From DASREM01 sp035652095 (GTDB taxonomy: Bacteria > Acidobacteriota > Terriglobia > Terriglobales > Acidobacteriaceae): 64,000 nucleotides of DNA. The stretch covers positions 62,001-126,000 of the forward strand of contig DASREM010000014.1 of the NCBI GenBank assembly GCA_035652095.1, in the 5' to 3' direction. Shown piece by piece: positions 1 through 7,343 of the stretch. The stretch's first letter is position 1. The number at the start of each line of letters is the position of its first letter. Below the pieces are notes generated by a model. It was not told the DNA's origin, did not search any database, and saw only the letters and a list, made by a program, of their open reading frames with translations. Made by a program: the position numbers and the translations under genes.

Positions 1-1
1 A

Positions 2-1342
2 TTCTCAGATGGCACTCCGTTTAGCGCTGACGATGTCGCGTATACCGTCAAGCAGTTGATGGATCCCGCCTTGCACTCGCCGGTAGGCGACGAATTCCGC
101 TCGGGAACCGGAAATGTTCAAACCCGGGTCGTCAAAAAGAACCAGATCGTAGTCACCTTCCCCGCGCCGGTTTCAGGGATGGACAAGCTCTTCGACCAGG
201 TCGCGATCATGTCCGCGCAGTCTCCGAAGAAGGAAATGGCGGTTCTGGGCCCCTATTACGTGGCTGAGAACAAAGCAGGCGCGTACCTGCTGCTGCGGCG
301 AAATCCGAACTACTGGAAGCATGACGCTTCCGGCAGGCAGCTTCCTTACGTGGAAACGGTTCGTGTGGATATTCAGCAGAATCGCGACATCGAGATGCTT
401 CGGCTGACTCGCGGCGAGATCGACTTCATCAATTCGATTGACGCAGAATATTACGACAAGCTGGTCTCGACCCACACCGCGATCGCGAACGATGCCGGAG
501 TGTCGCTCGATTCCGAGCAGATGTGGTTCAACCAGGTTCCTGGATCGCCGCTGCCCGCCTATAAGAAAGCATGGTTCACATCCACGAACTTCCGCCGCGC
601 TATTTCGGAATCCATCAACCGAGCCGACTTGAGCCGCATTGCTTTCCGCGGTCATGCCCGTCCTGCGGTCGGCCCGATTTCGCCGGGCAACAAGTTCTGG
701 TTCAATGCAAATTTGCAACCGCACCCATTCGACCAGAGGTCTGCGCTTCAACGCTTGTCGCAGGACGGATTACGGCTCAATTCCGGCGTGCTGCGTGACC
801 GCGACGGTCATGCCGTCGAATTTTCCATCATTACCAACGCCGGCAACAAATACCGCGAGCGCATGGCCACCATGATCCAGCAGGACCTTGCTGGGATTGG
901 GATCAAGGTCAATGTCGTGACCCTGGACTTCCCGTCTTTGATCGAGCGAATCACCCGAACTTACGACTACGAAGCCTGCCTGCTTGGCCTGATGAATAAC
1001 GATCTTGATCCCAATTCCCAGATGAATGTCTGGCTAAGCTCATCCGACAACCACCAATGGAACCCGGCCCAGAAGACTCCCGCTACCGCGTGGGAAGCCG
1101 AAATCGATAAGGTCATGAGAGCGCAAGCCGCTTCCCTGGACGTCAAGACGCGCAAAAAGCTGGTGGACCGCCTGCAGGAAATCGTCTGGCAAGAGGAGCC
1201 GTTCATTTACCTGGTAAACAAAGACGCGCTCTCCGCCGTTTCTCCTTCTCTGCGCAACGCGCATCCGGTGGTTTTGAATCCGCAGGTCTACTGGAATATT
1301 GACCAACTCTCTCTCGGCAATGAGATGGCACGGAACCGTTAA
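2..1342 (+). CDS. Peptide ABC transporter substrate-binding protein (family 5), 5' end missing
   Basis: C-terminal part of an extracytoplasmic solute-binding protein of the SBP_bac_5 (DppA/OppA) family. The frame is open from base 2, so the signal peptide lies outside the window. The visible start carries the family pattern DGTPFSADDVAYTVKQL. The middle contains GPYYV, LLLRRNPNYW and the FRRAISESINR stretch typical of the hinge and second lobe, and the end resembles the usual EEPFIYLVN closing segment. It would bind oligopeptides or related solutes in the periplasm. Its stop codon TAA shares one base with the ATG of the ATPase gene that follows (TAATG), so the two form one operon; permease genes probably lie upstream. 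Substrate unknown. Confidence 0.88.
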   Translation, partial: FSDGTPFSADDVAYTVKQLMDPALHSPVGDEFRSGTGNVQTRVVKKNQIVVTFPAPVSGMDKLFDQVAIMSAQSPKKEMAVLGPYYVAENKAGAYLLLRRNPNYWKHDASGRQLPYVETVRVDIQQNRDIEMLRLTRGEIDFINSIDAEYYDKLVSTHTAIANDAGVSLDSEQMWFNQVPGSPLPAYKKAWFTSTNFRRAISESINRADLSRIAFRGHARPAVGPISPGNKFWFNANLQPHPFDQRSALQRLSQDGLRLNSGVLRDRDGHAVEFSIITNAGNKYRERMATMIQQDLAGIGIKVNVVTLDFPSLIERITRTYDYEACLLGLMNNDLDPNSQMNVWLSSSDNHQWNPAQKTPATAWEAEIDKVMRAQAASLDVKTRKKLVDRLQEIVWQEEPFIYLVNKDALSAVSPSLRNAHPVVLNPQVYWNIDQLSLGNEMARNR

Positions 1343-2148
1343 TGCTCCCGCCGGTGCTCACAATGCGGCTTTCGGCGAGCTATCCGGGCAAGCCCGATGC
1401 CCTTAAGAGTGTGTCCTTGGACATTGCGAAGGGTGAAATCATGGGCCTTGTAGGGCAGAGCGGCTGTGGCAAGAGCACTCTTTCCCTGGCTATCATGAGA
1501 TTGCTCCATCTCAAGAACGGCAAGTTACGTGGAGAAATCGAACTGAACGGCCGCGATATTTTGCGCCTGAATGAGCGGCAGATGCGAGCGCTGCGAGGCA
1601 AGGAAATTGCCCTCGTCCTACAGAGCCCGATGTCGTCATTGAATCCGGCATTGCGTATAGGGACACAAATGGAGGAAGCATGGAGGGTCCATCGGCAAAG
1701 CTCGGGCCCACAATGCCGCGAGGAGGTACTGCAGGCGCTCGCTGACGTGGCACTGCCGGCCGATCCGGACTTCCTCCGACGCAGGCCTTCCCAGCTTAGC
1801 GTCGGCCAGGCCCAGAGGGTTTTGATCGCCATGGCGATTCTTCATCGCCCGGGGCTGTTGATCGCCGACGAGCCCACCAGCGCCCTGGATATCATCACAC
1901 AGGCCGAAATTCTCGATCTATTCGCCACCCTGAGCGCAAAGTTCGGCATGAGCGTCCTCTATATCTCCCACGATCTGCTGTCGGTCGCTACCATCAGCAA
2001 TCGGGTAGCAGTCATGCATCAGGGAGAAATCGTAGAGTGCAGGAGCACCGCGGAAATTTTCCGCGATCCTCAACATGAGTACACCCGGAAACTGATCCGG
2101 GCGCTTCCGGTAGTGCCCAATTTCGAGGCGCGGGCTGCGTCTAAATAG
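1342..2148 (+). CDS. Peptide ABC transporter ATP-binding protein (DppD/OppD type)
   Basis: Cytoplasmic ATPase energising the peptide importer whose binding protein ends at its start codon. Walker A GQSGCGKST lies near residue 38, the Q-loop region reads VLQSPMSSLNP, the signature is LSVGQAQRV (usual LSGGQ), and Walker B is LLIADEPTSALD followed by the H-loop ISHD. The SSLNPALRIG stretch is characteristic of Dpp/Opp ATPases. At 268 residues it is shorter than the usual 320 or so and lacks most of the C-terminal oligopeptide-transporter extension. No second (DppF-like) ATPase follows, because the next gene is convergent 6 bases away. Substrate cannot be read from the sequence. Confidence 0.88.
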   Translation: MLPPVLTMRLSASYPGKPDALKSVSLDIAKGEIMGLVGQSGCGKSTLSLAIMRLLHLKNGKLRGEIELNGRDILRLNERQMRALRGKEIALVLQSPMSSLNPALRIGTQMEEAWRVHRQSSGPQCREEVLQALADVALPADPDFLRRRPSQLSVGQAQRVLIAMAILHRPGLLIADEPTSALDIITQAEILDLFATLSAKFGMSVLYISHDLLSVATISNRVAVMHQGEIVECRSTAEIFRDPQHEYTRKLIRALPVVPNFEARAASK

Positions 2149-2154
2149 AAAAAC

Positions 2155-2610
2155 TTATTTGCGGCCGGGATGGAATTCGCCGCGAGGAGAGAACTGGGTG
2201 TAAGGCCATTGCCCGCTCTTGCTCGGCGCAACCGGCTCGGGAGTTGCTGCTGCGACTGCGGCTGGTTCCATTCCCCAATCCGCCGGAGCAGGCCGGATTC
2301 CCCAGATGTTCCCCGGCTCGTGAAGGGCCAGTCCTACCAACCAGTACTTGGCGCCGGTGCCGAGCGGAACGCAGTTGGCGACAGTCGCGCTTACTACCTT
2401 GCCTGTCGGGAGCTCTCCGAGTTCCACCGTGAGTCCCGGTTCCAACGGACGCGTCACACGCATTCCACACCCTTGTGTGTTCACAATCAGGGTATGGCAT
2501 GACTCCGAAAACTGGATCGCTGGATCCAGGCTGGTCAAGCGTACCGGTATCTGCGCCCGAATCCGGGTACTGCGGCGAGTTGCCTCGGGCGATGTCGTGG
2601 AGACTTCCAT
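2155..2610 (-). CDS. PilZ-like domain protein
   Basis: A 151-residue soluble protein. The N-terminal RRSTRIRAQIPVRL segment resembles the RxxxR of PilZ domains, and NTQGCGMRV resembles the second c-di-GMP motif (D/N-x-S-x-x-G) with the Ser replaced. A beta-rich segment follows, then an Ala/Pro-rich linker and a short tail. It starts 76 bases after the radical SAM gene on the same strand, so it may be read through from the peptide-maturation operon, but nothing in it points to that pathway. Because the motif is degenerate, c-di-GMP binding is doubtful. A second, more canonical PilZ protein is at 54309. Confidence 0.65.
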   Translation of the reverse strand: MEVSTTSPEATRRSTRIRAQIPVRLTSLDPAIQFSESCHTLIVNTQGCGMRVTRPLEPGLTVELGELPTGKVVSATVANCVPLGTGAKYWLVGLALHEPGNIWGIRPAPADWGMEPAAVAAATPEPVAPSKSGQWPYTQFSPRGEFHPGRK

Positions 2611-2686
2611 GGTACTTAGCCGAGTTTACGTTGTTACCCGGCGCTTGGGTGTGATCCAGCCGTACATTCGGAAACGAAAGTAACCG

Positions 2687-3787
2687 CTAGCTGGAACCAA
2701 TTGGGACTTGTATTTGAATAAGAGGGCCCATGGGGGCCATCCCCGCTTTTTGAAGCATGTTGGCTGAGGGTATTCCCGTGCGCTGGAACGACTTCTCGCA
2801 GTCAGCCGTAGAGGGCCCACGCATGTTGCCCTCCATGTACGCCAGGCCCGGACAGCGGGTGCAAGTGCCAACGTGACTGCAGGTCGAACATACCGGAAGG
2901 TCCTTTGCCCGAATCGAGCGCACCTGCAGGAGCTGCGGCGAGTTCTGCCAGATATCAGTGAACTTGCTCCGGCGCACATTCCCGCTCGGCAGAGGAAACT
3001 GCACGCAGGGAAATACATCGCCATAGGGAGTGATGTAGGCAGCAGTGTGGCCGGCGCTGCAGGGAAGCCCTTCCATGATGTCGTCGCCCGGAGGTGGCGG
3101 CGGCGCGCAGAATTCTTCGACATTGCCGACCAGTTCGGGATTATGAAACACCGCGTTCAATTCAGCGCCGGGAATTCGCAGGTCCAGGATGGAAGTATCA
3201 CCGTCAATTTTCGGAGTAATCGTCGGATCTAATGCGTAGGTGACACCCAGTTCCTTCGCCAGCGCCTGCACTCCGGCGTGGTCTCCGCTGTTTGCTGTCA
3301 TCAGAACATTGGCGATGGTGACCTTCAATCCTTGCTGTTGAAGGAAGCGTATGGCTTCGACGCTCCGTTTGAGCGAGCCCGGCAGTTTGGTAATCGCGTC
3401 ATGGATCTCGGCCCGATGCGAGTAGATGCTGACTTGAATTTGCTCGACCCCGAGAGCTCGAATCCGGCGCGCTTCTTCGGCCCCGATCATGACACCGTTC
3501 GTCTTGAGCCGAACGTTGAACAAAAGCTTTCGCGCGTGCTCGAGGATCTCGAAGAAATCCCGGCGCATCAGGATCTCGCCCCCGCTTAAGGTGAGGAAGA
3601 ATGTTCCGGCCTCGGCCAGTTGGTCCAGCACGTCCTTGATTTCGGCAGTGCTCATCTCGCCATGATCGTCATGTTCGAGATAGCAGTGCACACAACGCTC
3701 ATTGCAGCGGTAGGTGATGTCGAGATGCACTCCCAATGGGACCCCGAGTTCCAGGGCGCGCTCGTTCATCTCCTGCATGAGAGTCAT
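2687..3787 (-). CDS. Radical SAM/SPASM peptide-modifying enzyme
   Basis: Radical SAM protein of 366 residues. The cluster-binding motif CNERCVHC (Cys28, Cys32, Cys35) is followed by LTLSGGEILMRRDF (the GGE SAM-binding motif). The C-terminal third holds a SPASM-type cysteine set: LPCSAGH, GDVFPCVQFP, then CSTCSHVGTCTRCPG and DCEKS, which would carry auxiliary [4Fe-4S] clusters. This is the PqqE-like architecture of enzymes that crosslink ribosomal peptides. Its ATG overlaps the stop of the PqqD-like gene (ATGA), so the enzyme and its probable peptide-recognition partner are translationally coupled. The likely substrate is the small ORF at 5380-5559. The bond formed (thioether, C-C or epimerisation) cannot be predicted. 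Confidence 0.9.
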   Translation of the reverse strand: MTLMQEMNERALELGVPLGVHLDITYRCNERCVHCYLEHDDHGEMSTAEIKDVLDQLAEAGTFFLTLSGGEILMRRDFFEILEHARKLLFNVRLKTNGVMIGAEEARRIRALGVEQIQVSIYSHRAEIHDAITKLPGSLKRSVEAIRFLQQQGLKVTIANVLMTANSGDHAGVQALAKELGVTYALDPTITPKIDGDTSILDLRIPGAELNAVFHNPELVGNVEEFCAPPPPPGDDIMEGLPCSAGHTAAYITPYGDVFPCVQFPLPSGNVRRSKFTDIWQNSPQLLQVRSIRAKDLPVCSTCSHVGTCTRCPGLAYMEGNMRGPSTADCEKSFQRTGIPSANMLQKAGMAPMGPLIQIQVPIGSS

Positions 3788-4080
3788 GCCGCTTCACCGA
3801 TCGGGCGGTCCGAAACCAGCAGGATTCCGTGGGCTGCGAGTTCTTCAACGAACTGTTCGGCATCGGCGCGGGCCAACGCTGGCTCAACGTCGAACTGAGC
3901 ACAGACACTGCGCTCGATGATTTCTGCCAGCGGAGTTCGTCCGTCTGCTGCCTGCCAGATCACAGTGGCAACCTCGTTCAGCGTAAAGAAAGTGGAGTCG
4001 GCGGCAGACATGACCATCATCTCGCCGCCTAAAAGGCGCGCCGCAATCGCTGTGCTCCGTCCGATGTATTTTTGGCTCAT
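3784..4080 (-). CDS. PqqD-like RiPP recognition element protein
   Basis: Small 98-residue PqqD-family protein. FFTLNEVATVIWQAADG is the typical winged-helix segment (usual pattern ...LN..A..IW...DG..). It is followed by the IIERSVCAQFDVEPALARAD helix and EQFVEELAAHGIL. In PQQ, lasso-peptide and other RiPP pathways such stand-alone domains bind the leader peptide and deliver it to the modifying enzymes. The start is the ATG at 4080, which overlaps the stop of the HPr-kinase-like gene (ATGA); a start 15 bases upstream would run into that gene. Its own TGA overlaps the radical SAM ATG in the same way. Confidence 0.88.
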   Translation of the reverse strand: MSQKYIGRSTAIAARLLGGEMMVMSAADSTFFTLNEVATVIWQAADGRTPLAEIIERSVCAQFDVEPALARADAEQFVEELAAHGILLVSDRPIGEAA

Positions 4081-4871
4081 ACCACCAAGTCCCACACCTG
4101 CTCATTGGGCAGAAAAGTCAGGCGCCGCACGGGAACGCTCTCTACGAACTCGCAAGCGGACCGAAAAACGCTTTTCACGAGCTCCTGGTCTTCTGCGAAG
4201 AAAAGAATGTTACGCATCAGGTTCCGGATTGCCTCGGCTTGGCCGATGCTCTCCGTCGAGTGCTTCGGACCTTTCTGCAAAAAGAAGAGCGTGCGGATTG
4301 GGGCGGAACAATTCTGCCCGGAGCGCGCTAACTCTCCCGCAAAGGGTGTACCGCACGCATAAAAGCGATCTGGCGTCCGTCGTACGTAGGAGATCTCGTC
4401 CGTCAGCAGAATCGCATCGTTGGGTGCGAGCCGGGAAATCGTTGTCTTTCCCGCCCCGGAAACTCCGGAGAAAAGAAATGCTTGTCCGTTGCGGATCGCG
4501 CTCGCGGCATGCAGCAGGAACCCGCCGGATTTCGCCAGCAACAGAGTGTGAAGAATTCGCAGCACCGAGTCGATGGAATAGGGATTGGCGGTTTGCCGGA
4601 TTGTTCCTCGACCGGCTCCTGGATCCCATTGCGCGCGGAAATCGCCACGATGCAGGTGCCAAACGCCGTGCTGCATGCGTACCTCGACGTCGAGATCGGA
4701 CTCCATCTCGGTGGTCGGCGCCACCAGGTCAACGTCGAATTCAAATTTCGGAATTGCCGAAGACAGGAACCCCGCGTATCGCCGGGCCAGCAGGTCGCGA
4801 AAACCGGAATCCTCGGTGCGAAGCAGGACGGGCATCTCTCCAATCTCCACCGCGATTTCGTGACTCATCAT
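4077..4871 (-). CDS. HPr kinase-like protein, putative precursor-peptide kinase
   Basis: 264-residue P-loop protein resembling the C-terminal domain of HPr kinase/phosphorylase. FLLHAASA is followed by FSGVSGAGKTT (Walker A, about residues 136-143) and by AILLTDE (about 154-159). The N-terminal half has no recognised domain. HprK homologues in RiPP loci are known from lasso-peptide clusters such as paeninodin, where the kinase phosphorylates the C-terminal Ser of the precursor. The neighbouring candidate precursor also ends in Ser. No PTS genes (HPr, EI) are visible, which argues against carbon-catabolite control. The ATG at 4871 overlaps the protease stop codon (ATGA); the frame extends upstream but would overlap that gene by about 100 bases. 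Confidence 0.78.
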   Translation of the reverse strand: MMSHEIAVEIGEMPVLLRTEDSGFRDLLARRYAGFLSSAIPKFEFDVDLVAPTTEMESDLDVEVRMQHGVWHLHRGDFRAQWDPGAGRGTIRQTANPYSIDSVLRILHTLLLAKSGGFLLHAASAIRNGQAFLFSGVSGAGKTTISRLAPNDAILLTDEISYVRRTPDRFYACGTPFAGELARSGQNCSAPIRTLFFLQKGPKHSTESIGQAEAIRNLMRNILFFAEDQELVKSVFRSACEFVESVPVRRLTFLPNEQVWDLVV

Positions 4872-5371
4872 TCGATGCCGTCCCGAAGCTCCCGTAATTC
4901 CGGCAGTAGAGGCTTCCGCTCCGCAGAAGATCGATGAATGCGCAACGCCGCCCTTTGCAAAAGACCCGACCAACTAAGGCCAAGAGCCAGCATTCGGATC
5001 GCCGGCGATAATTTTCGCTTGGGCATGATTTCGGCCCTGCCACGACGAATCGTCCGGATCGTCCCCAGGAAATTTGCCGCTGAAGCAACTGGATCGGATT
5101 TCGTCATGCAGTCCCCGCGAGTGATAAAAGCGTCGTTTGCTGCGGATTTGGAAATCAGACGATGGACGAAGAACCTGCCCTGACGCTGGTACAGAACCAG
5201 GTCTCCGGTTGCGGCCGCGGCTAGTTTCTGGGATTGAATGGTGAGTACGTCGCCGGGCCAGAGCGTGGGCAGCATGCTCTGACCGAAGACGCGAACGCGG
5301 ACGGTTCCGTTCTGCTCGAGCACTTCAGCGGCGAGACTGCAACCGCATTCGTCCCGGGTGCGGATACTCAT
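4868..5371 (-). CDS. S26B (SipW/Sec11-like) signal-peptidase-type protease
   Basis: 167-residue protease-like protein. GQSMLPTLWPGD carries the nucleophile Ser32. GDLVLYQRQGRFFVHRLI places His70 where bacterial signal peptidase I has its Lys, so the dyad is Ser-His as in SipW, archaeal and Sec11-type enzymes. FITRGDCMTKSD matches the conserved (T)KGD box. There is no clear N-terminal membrane anchor; a weak hydrophobic stretch lies near residues 124-140. The start at ATG 5371 is 8 bases after the stop of the small ORF upstream, so the two are co-transcribed. By context it would remove the leader from that peptide, whose ALA/C junction fits the A-x-A preference of the family. Confidence 0.82.
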   Translation of the reverse strand: MSIRTRDECGCSLAAEVLEQNGTVRVRVFGQSMLPTLWPGDVLTIQSQKLAAAATGDLVLYQRQGRFFVHRLISKSAANDAFITRGDCMTKSDPVASAANFLGTIRTIRRGRAEIMPKRKLSPAIRMLALGLSWSGLLQRAALRIHRSSAERKPLLPELRELRDGIE

Positions 5372-5379
5372 GAAAAAGG

Positions 5380-5559
5380 TTATGACCTCTTTCGATTGAA
5401 CCGGCATTGCCCCTGGTTGCCATGAAGCTTTCCGCACGCCAACGCAAGGGTCTCGAACACACGTTCGTAACGGAATTCAGGCCTGGCGTACGGCTTCTTA
5501 ACGACAGCATCGCGCGGCGTATTTTTCGCGTCTTCAGAAGTGTCGTTCTTCTGCGTCAT
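5380..5559 (-). CDS. Candidate RiPP precursor peptide (59 aa)
   Basis: Short ORF placed between the exporter genes and the protease gene. The N-terminal half is polar and charged. KKPYARPEF (residues 21-29) contains Y-x-x-P-x-F, close to the Y-x-x-P-x-L leader motif bound by PqqD-like domains in lasso-peptide systems. Next comes RYERVFETLALA, a predicted helix ending in A39-L40-A41, and then an 18-residue C-terminal segment CGKLHGNQGQCRFNRKRS with Cys42, Cys52 and a terminal Ser59. The segment is basic and lacks acidic residues. An in-frame TAA 11 codons upstream fixes ATG 5559 as the only ATG start; no good ribosome-binding site is visible. The product is inferred from context and motifs, not from a recognised family hit. 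Confidence 0.75.
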   Translation of the reverse strand: MTQKNDTSEDAKNTPRDAVVKKPYARPEFRYERVFETLALACGKLHGNQGQCRFNRKRS

Positions 5560-5677
5560 AGGGTCACACGTTGCGTTTAGACGTGGCGAGCTTTACCGGA
5601 TGGGGCAGTTTACAACACAGTCCGGCCAAAATACGACGCCTTTCGCCCTGCGGGGTGCCGAGGAGTGCACCAGTCCC

Positions 5678-6481
5678 CTAGTAGAACGAAAGGGTTCCCT
5701 GCTGTCTCGCCTGGCGGAGCGTGAATGAGAAGGTGAGCAACGACAGCGGAAGGAGAACCACCGTGAACAGCAGCAGAATCGCCAATTCATTGCGCAAAGC
5801 AGGTATCCCGGCGCCCTGCAACAAAGCCTGCCGGAGTCCAGTCAGGGAATGAGTAACTGGCAGCAGCGTCGAGACAAGTTGGAGCGGCTTCGGCAGCGTC
5901 CCGACGGGAAAGAGCGCTCCGGTCAGGAACCACAATCCCGAGCCCAGCATCCACACGATCGCCGAGCCCTTCTGGATCGCGATCTGGACCGACACCGCAA
6001 ACAGGCCGATCTCCATTGCTATGGCCAGAGATAGGAGAAGCACAAGGAAGCATCCGGCGATATTGGCCTGGGGAAGTTCGGCCCGTGCCAGCCAGAGCCC
6101 CCCGCCCAGGTAAAACACAAGTTGAAGCACATTGCCGGCAAAACCCGACAATGCGCTGAGAAATACCAGCACCGCGGGAGAGGTGGATGAGCTCATCAGC
6201 ACTTCCAGGGTTCCGGTTTGTTGGGCCTCCTGCACGGTTGTCACGAAGGAGTTGATTCCCATTACCAGGAAAGTGTAAAACCCGGTTCCGACCAGCACGA
6301 AGGGGAAGTACTCCACTCCCTCAGGCCGGAACGACGGACCGATTGCTTGCGACAGGAAGTAAAAAGCGGCCAGTTCGGCAGAGGCTCCGGCAAGCGTAAT
6401 CAGGAAGCCCGCGCGATGCCGAATCGCGATCAGTAGGTCCCGGCGCATGATCGCCACCGCCTTATCCAGGAAGGCGATCAT
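5678..6481 (-). CDS. ABC-2 type permease, putative peptide exporter subunit
   Basis: 267-residue integral membrane protein with about six hydrophobic segments. The central TGTLEVLMSSSTSPAVLVFLSAL region is typical of ABC-2 permeases paired with NatA/daunorubicin-type ATPases. Its ATG at 6481 overlaps the stop of the ATPase gene, so the pair is translationally coupled. It ends 118 bases before the candidate precursor ORF on the same strand, with no gene between. The likely role is to export the mature peptide or to give self-immunity, but general export of another compound cannot be excluded. Confidence 0.85.
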   Translation of the reverse strand: MIAFLDKAVAIMRRDLLIAIRHRAGFLITLAGASAELAAFYFLSQAIGPSFRPEGVEYFPFVLVGTGFYTFLVMGINSFVTTVQEAQQTGTLEVLMSSSTSPAVLVFLSALSGFAGNVLQLVFYLGGGLWLARAELPQANIAGCFLVLLLSLAIAMEIGLFAVSVQIAIQKGSAIVWMLGSGLWFLTGALFPVGTLPKPLQLVSTLLPVTHSLTGLRQALLQGAGIPALRNELAILLLFTVVLLPLSLLTFSFTLRQARQQGTLSFY

Positions 6482-7269
6482 AGACCCACCGCCATCGCAG
6501 GCTCTGGCTGCGAGACTCCCGTACGCTCAAAATAATAATTGCGCAACTGATACGCATTGGTTCCGGCAAGCTTCCGGCACCCTGCGAGCTGTCCCTCATG
6601 CAGAACTGCGACTGCGTTCCCGACCGCTACGGCTTCATTGAAGCTGTGAGTTGCCAGAACAATGGTGGAGCCCCGGGCCGCTAACTCTGTTGGCAATCGC
6701 CAAAACTCCGCCGCAGAAGCGGGATCCAGGCTGCGAGTGGGCTCGTCCAGCAAAAGCACCGAAGGCTCGCGCACCAGGGCGCGGGCGATCCCGAGCTTCT
6801 GATACATGCCGCTGGAAAATTTCATGACCAGGGTATTGGCTGCGTCCATCAGGCCAGTTCGTCGCAGTACCTGGTCGATGCGATGCCGGCGCTCAGCTCT
6901 CGGAACATTGTCGAGAGTTGCAAAGAATTCCAGGTTTTCACGCGCAGAGAGACGGGGATAGAACGAGCGCTCGTTGGCTACCGCGAACCCGACATGGTGC
7001 CTGACAACGCCAGGATCGCGCCGAGTGTCGGCGCCTTCGACCATTACGTTGCCAGCATCCGGCAACAGCATCGTGGATATCAGTTTCAGAGTGGTGGTCT
7101 TGCCGCTTCCGTTCGGCCCGAGAAGGACCAGCACGCTTCCCTTAGCGACCCGCAGAGAAACCCGATCCAGCGCTCGAGTCTCCCCGTCGCGTTCCCGGCC
7201 GAACCAGTTGAACAGGGCGGGCCGATGACGGAAGATCTTACTCACGGATTCGAGAATGATCGTGTCCAT
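6478..7269 (-). CDS. ABC transporter ATP-binding protein (NatA/DrrA type)
   Basis: 263-residue ATPase with Walker A GPNGSGKT (residues 51-58), a signature region FSSGMYQKLGIAR, Walker B SVLLLDEPTRSLDP, and an H-loop ATHSF. The layout (single domain, no N-terminal extension, partner permease overlapping by 4 bases) fits ABC-2 exporters of antibiotics and peptides. It is the first gene of the minus-strand maturation operon and stands back to back with the nucleotidyltransferase gene at 7344. The candidate -10 box at 7306-7311 would give a leader of about 30 bases. Confidence 0.88.
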   Translation of the reverse strand: MDTIILESVSKIFRHRPALFNWFGRERDGETRALDRVSLRVAKGSVLVLLGPNGSGKTTTLKLISTMLLPDAGNVMVEGADTRRDPGVVRHHVGFAVANERSFYPRLSARENLEFFATLDNVPRAERRHRIDQVLRRTGLMDAANTLVMKFSSGMYQKLGIARALVREPSVLLLDEPTRSLDPASAAEFWRLPTELAARGSTIVLATHSFNEAVAVGNAVAVLHEGQLAGCRKLAGTNAYQLRNYYFERTGVSQPEPAMAVGL

Positions 7270-7305
7270 GGCGCGAACGTAAGCGGCTTGCCGGAGAGTC
7301 TCTGT

Positions 7306-7334
7306 ATTATAGTTTTCACGATTCCAGCCGGTAA
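7306..7334 (-). promoter_or_regulatory. Candidate promoter of the peptide-maturation operon
   Basis: On the minus strand a perfect TATAAT occupies 7311-7306. TTACCG (three of six matches to TTGACA) lies 17 bases upstream at 7334-7329. It sits in the 74-base gap between the divergent ABC ATPase (start 7269) and nucleotidyltransferase (start 7344) genes, the expected place for the operon promoter. No clear operator palindrome is seen. The -35 box is weak, so an activator may be needed. Confidence 0.4.
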
Positions 7335-7343
7335 TTGCTTTCT

